Shown piece by piece: positions 32,549 through 44,481 of a stretch of 64,000 nucleotides of DNA. Source of the stretch: Catenaria anguillulae PL171 (lineage: Eukaryota > Blastocladiomycota > Blastocladiomycetes > Blastocladiales > Catenariaceae); the NCBI GenBank assembly GCA_002102555.1, contig MCFL01000019.1, positions 248,001 to 312,000 on the forward strand, given 5' to 3'. The position numbers and the translations under genes are program-made. The stretch's first letter is position 1; each line of letters starts with the position of its first letter. Below the pieces are notes generated by a model. That model searched no databases. It was not told the DNA's origin and worked only from the letters and a program-made list of their open reading frames with translations.

Positions 32549-35500
32549 TTACAGCCGGCGATCCTGGAAGACCACATGCGGGTCTGGTGGCGGGTCGCTA
32601 AACAACGGATCATGCTGCTGGCTTCCAATCTCGCCGTCGCTCTCACCATCTACGAGCATCCGCTGCGATGCGCCCGAGCTGGGCGGCGACAATGGTTGCT
32701 GCTGGACATGGTCGGGCGCAAGATGCGTCGGATCGATCGACAATCCAGGGAGATACGAGAATGATAGGTAGGCAGGGGCCGGTGGCGAAGTAGGTGGAAC
32801 CTGCTGCGCGAGCGCAAGTGCTGGCTGCTGTTGCTGGTCCCGTGGCGAGTGCGGGGAATGAAGGACGGCCATGTCAGCGTCTTGGCTTGATGGGTGACTT
32901 GCGCTTGCCGTTGCCGTTGCCGCTGCCGGCGCCGTCGTGGATGGAGCCGGCCGTTGACCAGTTGCGCCCGCCTCCTCGCTCTCGCCACCCTGCGTCTGCG
33001 ACTGGTGCCCAATCGTAATCTTGCCCTTGGCCTTGCTGATGATCTTTGCCCCATCCTCGCCACCCGCACAATGTGGACACATGGCCAACAACTGCGCAAT
33101 ATACTCGATAAAGATGCCACACCGCGACCGACGGGTCTGGTAGAGCCGCCCAAGCATGCGTGCCGTTTTGGCGACCGTGTTGCACTCTGCGACGCCCGGT
33201 TGACCGTTGGAGTAATGGTACTCCCAAATGAGCTGGTCCCAGTCCTCGTGCGGGATAATCCACAGCGGGCACTGTTTCCATGTGAGCGACTGATACGTGG
33301 GCTGGCCAGGATGTTCGACGAGCAGGTTCATGAGCCGTTTCCACCGGCGGCGGTCCGTGATGTGCGGGGCGAGCGGCTCGTTGGGACGACGCAGGCATTC
33401 AATCATTTCCGTGTAGGTGGCACGGGTGAACGTGAGGTAATCGCGGCGCTGGACAGAGGGACCGAAGAGAGCAGGTCAGTGATGGTGCAGAAAAGAACGT
33501 TGCCATGCATGGAACAGAAGACCAAACCTTTCCAATATCTCCCTCGTCAATCGCCGCCATAATGGCCAGCCCAACCGACGTGGTGCCCATGTTGGGTCCG
33601 AGTTGCAACAACGGCGTGTCAGGCAATGAATGTGGCACAGCTGCTGTCGAGGTTGAGGGTGCTGGCGCTTGAGCTGCACTTGACGGCTGCGATTGAGGAT
33701 GGGGGCGGTGAGCACCAGAGGAGAGGTTGTTGGCTAATCGGTCGTCGCGAGCAACTTTCTCTTGCCGATGTGGGCTTGTACTGGCGCTCGCGTGCGCGGT
33801 TTGCGAGCCAGCACTCGTTGACCGAGTGTGAATCGGCGGCAAACGACTCGGGTGGCGCCAGCCGTCGGGCCGCAAACCATAGTGACCAGAGTCAACAGAT
33901 CCTGTAACCCAGTACGTTTCGAGTGAGAACACGAGAACACATGGAGACTTGACAGCTTTAAACGTACCCAAGGCCCGGCCAACAGCTCTTCCCCTTTGCG
34001 GCGACCCTCGCCACGACCCCACATCATACGGCGGCGGTCCCTCGGACGGCGCATCAGAAGCACGCGGCGCTGACCACTCTGACGGCTCCGCACGGCCCAA
34101 TCCCATAATCGGTGGCGAAGGGCCGACGGGCATTGCTGGCGGTGGCGGTGGTGGCGGCTGGGGCATCATCCCACGATCCATCCGGTCATACCCGCCGCGC
34201 CCGCGGTCCATCATGGCCGATGAATACTCGCGCTCGCGTTGCTCGTACATGTACTCCTCATACGACCGATAGTATCCCGCCGGGTGCTGATGATATCTTG
34301 TCGATGTGGACGAGTACACTTCATGCGGCGAGCCGCCGCCCCAATACCGCCCTCGGCCTGCTGGCATGAACGACCGGTACCTGTCAAGGCGGGTATCCAC
34401 TGGGGGCATGCCCTCGTACCGCACACGATCGCGCTCATCCGCGCCATCGCCCAACCCGTCACACGGCTTGCCCATGGCCCACGTGCGCCGCTCGTACTCG
34501 TCCATGGACGGTGACAATCCAGATGCCGATGGGTATGGTGGTGGCATGCGCGGCGGGTACTCGGCCGCCGTCATGTGTCTGACCTCCACATCATATTGCC
34601 CGCCACGCGCAGGAGCAAGTAGAGGGGGCGGCGGCGGGTACGGCGACGAGTACTGCCCAGCGCCCGGTGCTGGCGGGTACCCAGAATAGTACCGGTCTCG
34701 GTCCGCATGGGCATGGTCGCGGTCCAACATGAGCATCCTACGTTCGCGGTCCGACCAGTACGCGCGGGAGGCCGGGCCCATGCCCGTTGGCGGGAGCCGG
34801 TCGTCATCAAAGTAGCCGCCGCCACCGCCACCGCCACGTCGGTTGCCAAAGTAGACGCTGGCGCTATTGCTGCCAGGCCCAGCCGGCCCCGGGCCGGGCG
34901 GTGGAGCAGGACCGCTGCGGCGGCCAAGCGTGGAGGACGACGCCATGTGGTACGCTTGCGGCAAGGGCGGTGGTGGGGGAATCGCGCCATCGTAGTAGGG
35001 CGAAGGTGCGGGCATTTCCCGCTCGCGATCGCGCGACCTTGCCGTCCTACCATGTGTATCGGCGGCCAAGGCGTGAGTAAATGAACGCTTTTCGTCATCC
35101 TGAGCAACGGGAATGGAGTCCTCATCAACGGCAGCGTTGGGCGACCCAATGGCGTGGCCGTGGGGTGCTTGGTCAACAGGATGGCCGTGGGAATGAGCGT
35201 GAGCGCGAGAGGGGTGGTGGTGCTGAGGTGCGCGGCGCTTGGTCGTTTTATGCGTTACAGTCGTCTTGCACTCGCTCCAATCATCCTCGGAAACATCCAT
35301 ATCTGACTGGAGGTGCTGGTGATGCTGATGCGGCTGCTGCCGCTCATCTGCGGTCGGGGACGTCACGTCCAGCGGATCGCTCGTTGCTGCATTTGCCATC
35401 GTACTGCTGCCTCCAACACTTGGCGGCCCAAGGAAATGCTCCTGGGCATCCTGCGATCGGTGGTGATGATGGTGATGATGGGTGACCGTGTGCGTCGTCG

Positions 35501-36851
35501 ACGTGAACGCCCTGCGCACTGTGCCCAACGGGCCCTTTGTCACCGATTCGGAATCGTATTCGTTGTGCTCGGACGTTGTCCAATCCGACGTGTTTGCACT
35601 ATTGAACCCGCCTCCGGCCTTGCTGGCTGCCCCTTTTGCGCTTGCACCGCTCGATCCCACGGGCGACCGCACCAACCCATCCATGTCCACATTCCGGTGC
35701 TGCTTGTCCCCATCCACTCCAGGGCGCTCGACGCTCAAGTACCGCTTTGGCGGCGACGCCGGCTGCACTCTGCCACCGTCAAACAAGGGTCTCTTGCGCA
35801 TCATCTCGCGCACGTGCGCGGGTGGACCCTGCGGGCCCCAGGCGTCCACAGGCACATGGCCCGGCGGAATCCCTTCCACATCGAAATCGTCATTGTCGCC
35901 ATCGACGCCTTCATTGGCAGCGCCATCCACTTGTTGTTGGCCCATGTGCTCGTGTTGTGCAGGCGTCGGCCCCGCAGTGGACGCCCTCGTTGACAAATGC
36001 CCCGCATCTGCCGCGCGCCCGCCAGATCCAACGCCGCCGACACTTGCCCCGACACCTGCGGGTGTATTTGGGTACGACGAAAACACAGAATTTGGCGTGT
36101 AACTTGCTTGCGTTTGCCAATTGGGCGTTTGCGTTACGCCGCGCACAGTGTGGAAATCGTGCAATCCGGCCGAATGCGGCGCAGACTGTGCGGGCGACGG
36201 GCCCGACGACACGGTGGGTGCATACGGACTTGGGTGGAACCGGTCGATTGGAGAAAAGGGCGAGGCGTAGCTCGGGAGCGTTGGCGTTGTACCGCTGGGC
36301 AGTGGTGGGCGCGCAGACGAGTAGCTTGGAAACTGTTTTCGCTGCTGCGGCGGCGGGAGTGGCGGCGATGCGGTCGGGTTGGACGGATATGCGGAATGAA
36401 CGCGGGCTGATGCGGGCATAAGTGCGCTCGAGTAAGCATGGTGGTACCGCACCCCATGTTGCTGGTGCTGGTGCCCTGAAGCAAAGTCATGGCTGCGATA
36501 CGATGACGACGGATGCCGATGCGGCCCGCCCCGCTCGCCAACGCCACCCGCCGCCGGCTCTTGGTAGCCCACCAGGGTTTCGTAATCGTAGTTGTTGCCG
36601 AAATTGGGGCGCCGACTTGGGGCAGACATCGAAAGCGAGTTGTCGGCAGAGCCGAGAGCGTTGCTGCCGCCTGGGCCGCCGGCGCCGGGCATCGGATGAT
36701 GCGCCAGCTGTCGGGCCGGTCTGGCACCACCAAAGGGCGGTTGTTGGTGTTGGCCATGGTGCGGCAAGTCATCGAAAGGAGCCGTTGTCGTCGGATACGG
36801 CCGCGAACTGTTGCTTGGCGACAGCGCCTTTTTGGGATTGGTTGCTTCCAT
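32549..36851 (-). CDS. Large, mostly disordered protein with a conserved-looking C-terminal domain
   Basis: Exons 36851-33968, 33901-33528 and 33448-32549 give 1385 residues. The first ~960 residues are low-complexity: Pro/Tyr/Ser-rich repeats, a His-rich run (TVTHHHHHHHRSQ), Gly runs and many Arg-Asp/Arg-Glu dipeptides, like RNA-associated proteins. The first intron splits ALG-SVDSG; the second joins DIGK to RRDYLTFTRATYTEMIECLR. After that a folded domain of about 120 residues is rich in Trp, Arg and Leu: RRRWKRLMNLLVEHPGQPTY, CPLWIIPHEDWDQLIWEYHY, TARMLGRLYQTRRSRCGIFI, and ending MCPHC. It is weakly reminiscent of H2C2 integrase-type zinc domains found in NOL4-like proteins, with the second His missing. 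The tail is again disordered. Function unknown. Confidence 0.75.
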
Positions 36852-39800
36852 AGCGTCAACAATGATGGACTAGTGAGGTCACGGCCTTGTGCGAGAAGTC
36901 AGCCGCGGTGATCACAGATTGTCACTCGCCATTGTGATCACACTTTGCAGATCTCGTTGAGGGAGCCAAGTTTGCAAAAAAAATGCAAAGAGGCCCCGAA
37001 AGCAAAGCGATGACTGGCGGCCAAAACACGGAAACGAATCACATACACTTTGGGCAGTTGCTCGATGGCAATGAGTGGACGATGTCGACGAAATGCGGTT
37101 GCCAATGTGTCGATGGGCTCGATAACAAGGACCTTACACACGCCGCTGAAGCTTGTTGGTTGCGGGTCGGGCGGCTGCTCGATGGCAAGAGTTAGGAGCA
37201 ACAGCGTTGGTTGCGTCCAAAGGGATCGTTCTACACGAATGCAAGCCAAACACAGCGCCAGCTGTCCAAGTCAGTCTACTAAATCCGCACATCCCTGCGA
37301 AGCAGCATCGGCCAACGACAGCAAGGAGGCGACAACGGATCCGGATCCGCCATGAATACGCGCGTGCTGAGGAGCATGGCGGTCGCTCAAGTCAAGGGCA
37401 GGGACGAGGAGAGGAGGGTGATACCAAAGGTGCCGTGATACGTGGTCGCTGAAGTAAAGCTGGTCCGAGGCTTTGTCGTTACATACACCAACTCGGATTC
37501 CAAGCAAAAGTGGAGATGGGGGCGCTGGTGCAATATGAAGAATACATGAGGTCAGGAGAGATGAATTGGCGACAGGCGAGATGCGAAAAGAAGATGGTAA
37601 CAGATTGCGGCCAACTCTATCGAAAGGAGGCGGCGAGAATCGACGTGGAATGACGGGGAGGAAGGAGGATTCGGGGAACATAAGGGCCCAGTGGAAACTG
37701 GCATCGAATATCTGACACTGAGAAGTGAACAGATGTAGGTAATTCAAACATGGGCAACAGCAAACGGGGAAAGATGGGTTGGGAAAAAATGCCTAAAAAA
37801 TCACAGGCATCAAAGTCGCGAACACATCGGTTTGGCTGGCTCACCATGCTCGGCGGGCTAGACGGTCGGCCCCAAAGTATCCAAGCTGGTGACAAACTTG
37901 CTTGCCTTCATCCAAACCAGCCAATAAGCGCGCACGAATAGAACCAAGGCATGTAGAAGGAAAAACAGTCAAAAGGATGCCGTGTGAGGCAGAACTCGAG
38001 CAAGCAAGCCCGTATGTGCAAAGGAAGATGTGCAAAATGCACACCATCCATAACACGGAATCGCAAGACAGGGATGATAGGGCTTGGCTTGGAAGGAGAT
38101 CATATCATGGAGGAAAACCAAGGGATAGGACCATGCCGGACAGTGATGGATGGCAAAGCAAGTCGCCATCATGACACGGAAGTTGGAGAGGCAGTTGAGG
38201 AGTGGCTGTCGGGCCAGCAATAGGACGTATCGGAAGAAATGTGCAAGGCTTTAAGGCGGGACATACATTGCGTAGATAGGCTATGGTTATCTTGGCGACT
38301 TGGTCATATCCTCATTCAGTTGTTGAAGGAGAAACGAGGAGATGATCAGAGAGCGAGAAGGTGGGCGGCAGGGGGTGTGGCACTGGAAAAGTGAGGAATA
38401 GGGAGTGAGATGAGTCGCTGGAAATTAATCAACTGTGTGAATGGGGGCGAAAGCTGAGGGATGAGTGGATTGGATTTCTTTGTGACGGGACGCTGTCACC
38501 GAATTTGGTAGGCTTGCTCGATGATTTGGGATTGGGGAAATTGGACATGAATCGGGGTGGTGGATGGGTGTCTGGATTTGTGGATTTGACAAGGTTTTCA
38601 ATACTAAACCGCAGAACATGGATGCTTGCCGTCAGCCGAAAGCGTGGAAGGGGCGAGATTTGCGGTTGGCGTAAGTCTGCACAGCCCGATCGTGGCAGCC
38701 GTGGATCAGGGCTCATGTCAAGGGGCAACATGTGGACCATGCGTGTGCTCGTTCCCTTGTTCCAATCAGACCAACGAACGTCCAACGACTGGGAAGATAC
38801 GAAAGGAAGGCGGAAGGCAACTGGTACTGCCAGGGCATTGCAGAGATTGCATTGTGGTGGGAAAAGGGCGACGTACACTCTCTCAAGGACGCAATAACGA
38901 AGTTGAAGGCGTATGGAAAGAGGTTTGGGAAGTAAAGTTGCGCGATGATAGAGAGGAACGGTGGCAGATTTTGACCTAAGGCAATGTCAATACAATAAAG
39001 GTCATGGCACAGACGAAAGATGTAAGCACTGGCATGATCTCTTTATTGGCAGGCATGTGGGAAGTCTGGTATGGTTCAAGCTCAAGACTTGAGCTCAATC
39101 AACACAGGGGAACACAACAAGCAGAAAGGAGATCATTGGGCTCGGCAAGTACAGATTTGTCCAGCCCAGCCGAAAAGAAACCTTTGGATCTCGTGCCATG
39201 CAACAAGCATTTATACGTACGAGGAACCGTGGTCGTCGAACAACGAGCAAAGGCTTGTGAATTGGATAATTGGACAAGAGGTGATGCAGCCAATGCAGTG
39301 GAAAGAAGGCCGGCGGTTGTGAGGTCGAGGATGATGGTATGCGAACGAACTGTTGTGAGTACCATGTCTTCTATTGGCCTACTCCAGCAGTAGATTTGAC
39401 GGGATGGAGGACGATATCTCCGTTCGAGCGAGCGACCGTCTGCCAGGAGGGAAGTGGCAATCGGAATGGCGGCCGCCCTTACTCGATGCTCGCGGCAGGC
39501 CTCAGCCCAAAAAATAAAGTTTTGGTCATGTGGGGCTTGACGTGTCTCCTTGCGCCAAACAATGTGGTCCAATGTAGGGTGGCCGATGGCCACCGATTCA
39601 GGCTCTATCTTGATTGCCATCTTCTTGTCATAATCGATGGAAGCGTCATGGAAGCCACAAATGATCGAGGTCGGCATTTAATTTTCCGCAAAACTTGACT
39701 GATCACCGGACAGATCGACAGGCCAATCGCTCATTTTCAGAGATCGGTTTATGACTTGATAATCAATCCATGCAGCCAATGTACTGAAGGGCACCAAGTC

Positions 39801-39901
39801 ACCCACCGCAACGCAACGCACGCGTTCCATACTACCTCCCACGTAGCGCGAAACCCGTGACGTTTTGATCCACCCGACCTGTTTGCTCGATCCTCGCCAG
39901 A
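36852..39901. other. Gene-poor 3-kb region
   Basis: This is the longest stretch without a supported gene. The left end is the promoter side of the disordered-protein gene and the right end is the promoter side of Iws1. Base composition is less GC-rich than the coding flanks. The best frame inside is the minus-strand ORF listed at 39099-39677. I saw no tRNA, rRNA or transposon open frame. A non-coding RNA or lineage-specific gene with many introns could be missed by eye. Confidence 0.45.
39099..39677 (-). CDS. Hypothetical ORF of 192 residues, doubtful
   Basis: A true ATG at 39677 opens MPTSIICGFHDASIDYDKKM and the frame stays open for 192 codons in a region of moderate GC, which is longer than most chance frames there. 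There is no family motif, no signal peptide and no clear splice structure. It may be a real lineage-specific gene or chance. Confidence 0.22.
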   Translation of the reverse strand: MPTSIICGFHDASIDYDKKMAIKIEPESVAIGHPTLDHIVWRKETRQAPHDQNFIFWAEACREHRVRAAAIPIATSLLADGRSLERRYRPPSRQIYCWSRPIEDMVLTTVRSHTIILDLTTAGLLSTALAASPLVQLSNSQAFARCSTTTVPRTYKCLLHGTRSKGFFSAGLDKSVLAEPNDLLSACCVPLC

Positions 39902-41560
39902 ATGTCGTCCCCATCTCACGACGAAGACCAAGCGTCTCCCTTCTCCTCTGCCGCCGACGCTGGCATCACAGCTATGCTCCCTCCCCCACCCACCATCGCC
40001 CACACCCATCGCCCGCCAACGCCGGGCTCCCCCTCGGGCGATGATTTGTCGTCCCTGAACCCAGGTGATCCCGAAGACGACGACGAGGATGCCGGGTACG
40101 AGGACATGTCGGCCAGCGTGCGCCGGCCGGGTGCAGGCGACGATGGCGATGCTGACGCATACGCCCCGGCAGGTCAAGCTGGTGCGTATGCTCCACACGG
40201 CGCGCCACGCGAGGACGACGACGATGTGGACGATGACGATTTGGATTACAGCGGCGAGGATTTGGGCGACGAGGGCAAGGGAGCCAAGGGCGGCAAGCGC
40301 AAGGCGGCGGGACGCAAGGGGAAGAAAAAAAGTCGCAAGAGTGTGTCCGACGGGGACGACGGGCGGCCAAAGAAGAAGCAAAAGAAGGCGGGGCCATCGT
40401 CGGCTTGGTTGGATTCGTTGGATGACGATGCTCGCGGTATGCTGGCTACTTGTCCACTTGTCCGTTTGCACGTGATTTCTTTTTGCACGTGCAGCTCATC
40501 TGACCGAGACTTGCTTTCCTCCTTTTGCAGAGCGAGTGTTGGAAATGAACAAGGAAATGGACAAGGTCCTCAAGTCTGGTAACCGCGGATCCAAAAACAA
40601 CGACAACCCTCAAGTACGCTTTCTTCCATTCTTGCCTTGTCTTCGTTTCCGTTTTCGGGTCGAGCTTACACGCCTTCGCTGTGCCTGCTCGCTCGACCAC
40701 ACAGATCCTTGAAGAGATTGCCACGCGCTTCCTCGCACGCATGAAAGATGCTGCTGCCCGCGACGTGGACGCCCACGAGCGCAACGAGCCCGCCCTCCAC
40801 AAACTGCGCCTGCTCCCAATCCTTGTCCAGCACCTCGAGCGCAAGGAGCTTTGCGACACGATGCTTGACCACCACATTCTCGAAGGATTCATGGCCTGGC
40901 TCGAACCGTTTCCAGCCGACGGCAGTTTGCCGCTGTACGAGATTCGCAAGACCTTGTTTGAGTTGCTGCTCAAGCTGCCCATTCACGCCGACCATTTGCG
41001 TGAGGACCGCATTGGCCCGTTGGTCCGGTTCTACGAGAGCTTTCCTAGGGAGACGAGCGAGATTCGTCGGTTGGCAAAAGATTGTGCCGGTATGGTGTTT
41101 TCTTTTTCGCTCTGCTTTGCCTCGTTCCGACACGCCACAGATGCCAACTCAACTCGCCCAATTATCAGAGAAATGGATGCGCCCGCTTATGAACCTGCCC
41201 TCGTCCATGCGCAACGCCGGCGAAACGGCCACGCGTGTGCGTGTCATTGAAGATCTCGAGGCTCAGACGCGCCGGCGCGTGCTCAACCGCCCGTCCTCCT
41301 CGGGTGACGGCGGCGCAAGCAGCCAATCCGGCTTTGGCAGTGGCGCCTCGCAACTCGTCACGTCGCAGGGCAGCGGCATGTCGCAATCCGGTTCGCAGCC
41401 TGGCCAACGTCTGCGGTTGCCGCCCACGCGTGGTGTCGGGTACACCGTTCGGCCAGAGGATAATGTCCCCGAGAGTCATGCGGCAAATCGCAGGAAGGAG
41501 CAGGGTGGGTTGGCCAAGGTGGTGGCAAAGTTGAAGGGGCCCACATCCAAGCGAGGATAG
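39902..41560 (+). CDS. IWS1: Transcription elongation factor Iws1/Spn1
   Basis: Exons 39902-40436, 40531-40613, 40705-41089 and 41169-41560 give 464 residues. The N-terminal ~150 residues are acidic then very basic (GRKGKKKSRKSVSDGDDG, RPKKKQKK), as in Iws1. The core domain (TFIIS N-terminal/LW type) starts with ILEEIATRFLARMKDAAARD and continues with ALHKLRLLPILVQHLERKEL, HHILEGFMAWLEPFPADGSL, LYEIRKTLFELLLKLPIHAD and SEIRRLAKDCA. The last exon must begin at the acceptor ttatcag (41162-41168), not the earlier ccacag, because only that join gives DCAEKWMRPLMNLPSSMR. Iws1/Spn1 binds Spt6 and elongating RNA polymerase II and acts in histone handling and mRNA maturation in the nucleus. Confidence 0.92.
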
Positions 41561-41965
41561 GTGATTTATTGTGTTCGTCCATAGGTGAAGTTGTCTTGAC
41601 ACGTGGCATAGTTTATACACGGCCCGGTTGAATGTCGCAATCTGGTGCCTTGCAAACATGCACCTCGCATTTCTCGGCTCGGCTCGATGCAGATGCAGAC
41701 AGCGCATCCGGCATTGTATGCACGAGATCGAGGGCTTTTCAGGGCCGAGTGAGCCGGTATGCAAATTCCATGTGGGACGGTTTCGTTGCTGTATGCATTT
41801 GGTCGGTTCAGCTGGCTTATTGGCAGGGTTCACCAGTGAACTTGAACGCAGGCAGGGCGAACGTGTCGCGTGTTTCGCGTCATCTTTCCTGCAAATGTCT
41901 CACAAGAGTATCCAATTGAAGTGAACAACAGAAGGAAATCATCACACAGGACGATTGAAAGAGGC
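41561..41965. other. 3' flank of Iws1, no gene seen
   Basis: About 400 bases. An open frame on the minus strand crosses here but is antisense to Iws1 and is rejected. A possible donor/acceptor pair (gtgagcc at about 41967; tttgcag at about 41890, minus strand) could extend the microprotein gene into this stretch. Confidence 0.4.
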
Positions 41966-42184
41966 TCACCCGCCGACCTTTTCGTGCGGATACTTGACTG
42001 TGGTTTTGAAGTCGCCCGCCAGCATACCAGATGCCGTCCATGTGGCCGGCAAGTTGGGCGTGGGCGACACATACTTCGCCTCCGTCTGTGTTGGCGGCGC
42101 TGTTGTGCGGAGAGAACCGATGCATCACAGGTTCCTTGGTAAACTTCATATGAAAGACTCGCCACTCACTGCTTGTGCGGCCAT
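41966..42184 (-). CDS. Candidate two-exon microprotein gene, 44 residues
   Basis: On the minus strand ATG at 42184 opens MAAQA (exon 42184-42170), followed by a consensus donor gtgagt, an 84-base intron and acceptor aacacag. The second exon, 42085-41966, reads TEAKYVSPTPNLPATWTASG and then 19 more residues ending HEKVGG and TGA. Both splice sites are strong and phase 0. Composition is protein-like, with Trp, Tyr, Phe and charged residues well spread and no low complexity. The stop overlaps a gtgagc that could be a further donor. No family recognised; a small mitochondrial membrane-complex subunit is one guess. It is too short for standard gene finders. Confidence 0.35.
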
Positions 42185-42981
42185 CAAATGGGCTCAGAAA
42201 CGAGCCGCTCGCCCAGTTGCAACTCGAGTTCCCGAATCTCTCTTCGTAGTCTCAGGCATGTACGACTCAATCTGTGCTCCCTTGCAAACACAAACCGCAC
42301 AGCATCATCCAACATGCGACGGTGCAGAGCAATTCCTCTCAACGCCTTGGCGTGGCATCTGGCAGTAGCCGAGACCGTCGGACAAGGGCCACTAATGTCG
42401 GTCGGTTTGTGCTGCGCCGAAACAGGTTGTGCGATACCATTGACTTCAAACCAACATTCTGCATTTCCACTGTATTGGACTTGACACATTTGAATCAACT
42501 CGAGTCTGTTCCGCGGCCCCTTTGTGACCTCTGCCTCGAATGCAGACTTTTCGTGGCTTCCGAGCCGACCCGGCACCCACCAACAAAGATCAAGTGCGCC
42601 GCAGTGACGGCGCTATAGTGGCCTTCGGGTGCTGTTAAGCGAGGGCATGCCACATCGATAGATTCCGCGTTAGTCGCAGATTTGGCAGGTCGATCAAAGG
42701 GTGTACATTTATATGCAGGGCAACACCCGTTCGCGGCTTGTGATCAAATGTCTCACATTTCATGTCATTTCCTGAATAGAGAAAAGTAATGAAACAAGGA
42801 TACTCGTTTGTATTGACATGAAAAAGAAATCATCGGATGATTCGACGACAGGGGTTGTTGAAGAAAAACAGAAACAGCAGGTGCATGATCATCAAAGACG
42901 CGCAACTTTCAACGAGGGCGACTCTTGTCTATTCTTCTCATCGTCGCGAAATATTACGTCAACCATGAACCATGTAGCAAC
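42185..42981. other. Intergenic, one doubtful minus-strand frame
   Basis: About 800 bases between the microprotein candidate and the subtilisin stop. A minus-strand frame of 130 codons (42184-42576, starting MPGRLGSHEKSAFEAEVTKG) overlaps the candidate's start and lacks family features. The rest shows nothing recognisable. Confidence 0.35.
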
Positions 42982-44481
42982 TTATTGAGGGGCGACGTAG
43001 AGCAAGCGGTTCGGCGTGTTGCGGAGAGTTCCAGTAATTGCATTGCGAGTAGACCGGTTGATGATTTCCGCCGTGAGTTGAGCAGGAGTCAGGCTCGGGT
43101 TGGACGCGAGAATAAGCGCAGCGGCACCGGCAACGTGAGGGCTATGTCAAGAAACATGTAGGTGTGTCAATGAAGGTGCTTGTGGGTAGTGTCTTGCGGA
43201 GAAGAGGAAAGAACATACGCCGCCATCGACGTGCCTGAATCGGCAGCAGAGCCGCCATTTGGCGTCGCACTCACAATGTTACCGCCGGGTGCAATGACTG
43301 CGAATCATGAAGAAAAACATTGTCGGTGAGATCAAGGCACTGCAATTATGTGGAAGATTCTGTAAAGAAAAAGACGCACTATCCACACAGCGGCCAAAGT
43401 TGGAGTACCAGTCGAGACGATCGCCTGATGTGGAAGCAGCAACCGTGAGCGCACTCGGGGCGCTGGCCGGACTGACGTTACAGGCATCTTGCGTCTCATT
43501 GCCTGCGGCGGCGACGATGAGAAGGCCGGCGCGAGTGGCGGCTTCAATAGCCCGGTTTTCCGACTCGGAACGGTCACCGCCGAGACTACAAGCAGGAGAA
43601 TGGTTGGTCAGCATTGGTCCGTGGCACCAACCGGATAGGAATTGGCAGCCGGAGGCGAACCTCATGTTGACGATGGTGGTGCCACCGTTGGCGCGCGCTT
43701 GCTGGACAACCCATTCCAGCGCCGCAAGCACTCCAGAAGAAGGACCCGAGCCGCTAGCGTCAAACACCTTGAGACCGACAACGCGACTTTGCTTGGCAAC
43801 ACCAAACGTGCGGCCAGCGATGGTGCCAGCAACATGGGTTCCTAAATCGCGCGAGACATAGGTACTCAACATTAGTCCTGGGGCCTGGGCCGTACAATTC
43901 GCTTCGAGGGAAAACACCCATGTACCATGACCATTCTCATCCAAGTTGTTCCAAGATGGGTCTGCCTTCCACACCTGTGCCGCGCGGCCACCAAAGTCTG
44001 GATGGTTGGCCGCAATACCCGAATCAATCACATACACAGTCACGCCAGAACCTGCCAAGTCGGGAAACGTGTACGATCCAGGCAACGAGCGCGTGCGCTG
44101 CGACACCCTCGTGAGTCCCCAGCTCGGCGGGTTGGCCTGCGTAGCCTTAATGGAAACAATGCGGTCGGGTTCCACAGATGCAACACGCGGGTTGGACTTG
44201 AGCTTTTCAATCAGACCTTGCGAAAAGGTACCCGTGTAGCCTTTGAACGAATCGGCAATGGAGAGTTGGCGATCGATGGCGTTGTCAACGCCGCCACGGC
44301 CGTTTTCGCGCTCGACCTCGGAGCGGAGCGCACGAGTGAATTGGGATTGGTCGGCGTCGGGTTTGAGCGTGATAATGTAGCGGTTGGGAATGATGGCGTT
44401 CTTGGTCGACGGGTTTGGGGCGGCGTTGGAGGTGATGGAAAGAGTGGCAATGGCCAGGAGCGAGAGGAGCGAAAACTTCAT
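42982..44481 (-). CDS. Secreted subtilisin-like serine protease (S8A, proteinase K family)
   Basis: Five exons on the minus strand, 44481-43926, 43841-43661, 43585-43380, 43297-43219 and 43141-42982, give 393 residues. Order: signal peptide MKFSLLSLLAIATLSITSNA; inhibitor I9 propeptide (NRYIITLKPDADQSQFTRAL ... YTGTFSQGLIEKL ... VASVEPDR); peptidase S8 domain with catalytic Asp in VYVIDSGIAANH, His in GHGTHVAGTIAG (formed across intron 1), oxyanion Asn in LIVAAAGNE and Ser in DSGTSMAAPHVAG (formed across intron 4). The proteinase K marks QARANGGTTIVNMSLGG and NFGRCVDIIAPGGNIVSATP are also restored only after splicing. It is predicted to be an extracellular endopeptidase used in saprotrophic or parasitic nutrition. 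All catalytic residues are present. Confidence 0.93.

Noticed and set aside
34100-35100. Repetitive Gly/Pro/Arg-coding stretches as a possible CRISPR or satellite
   Set aside because: No constant repeat-spacer unit; it is low-complexity coding sequence.
35313-35993. Plus-strand frames across the disordered-protein gene
   Set aside because: Shadows of the minus-strand exon, which has the only continuous frame (over 960 codons) and good splice joins.
41165-41833. Minus-strand frame of 222 codons
   Set aside because: Antisense to the last Iws1 exon, with no motif.
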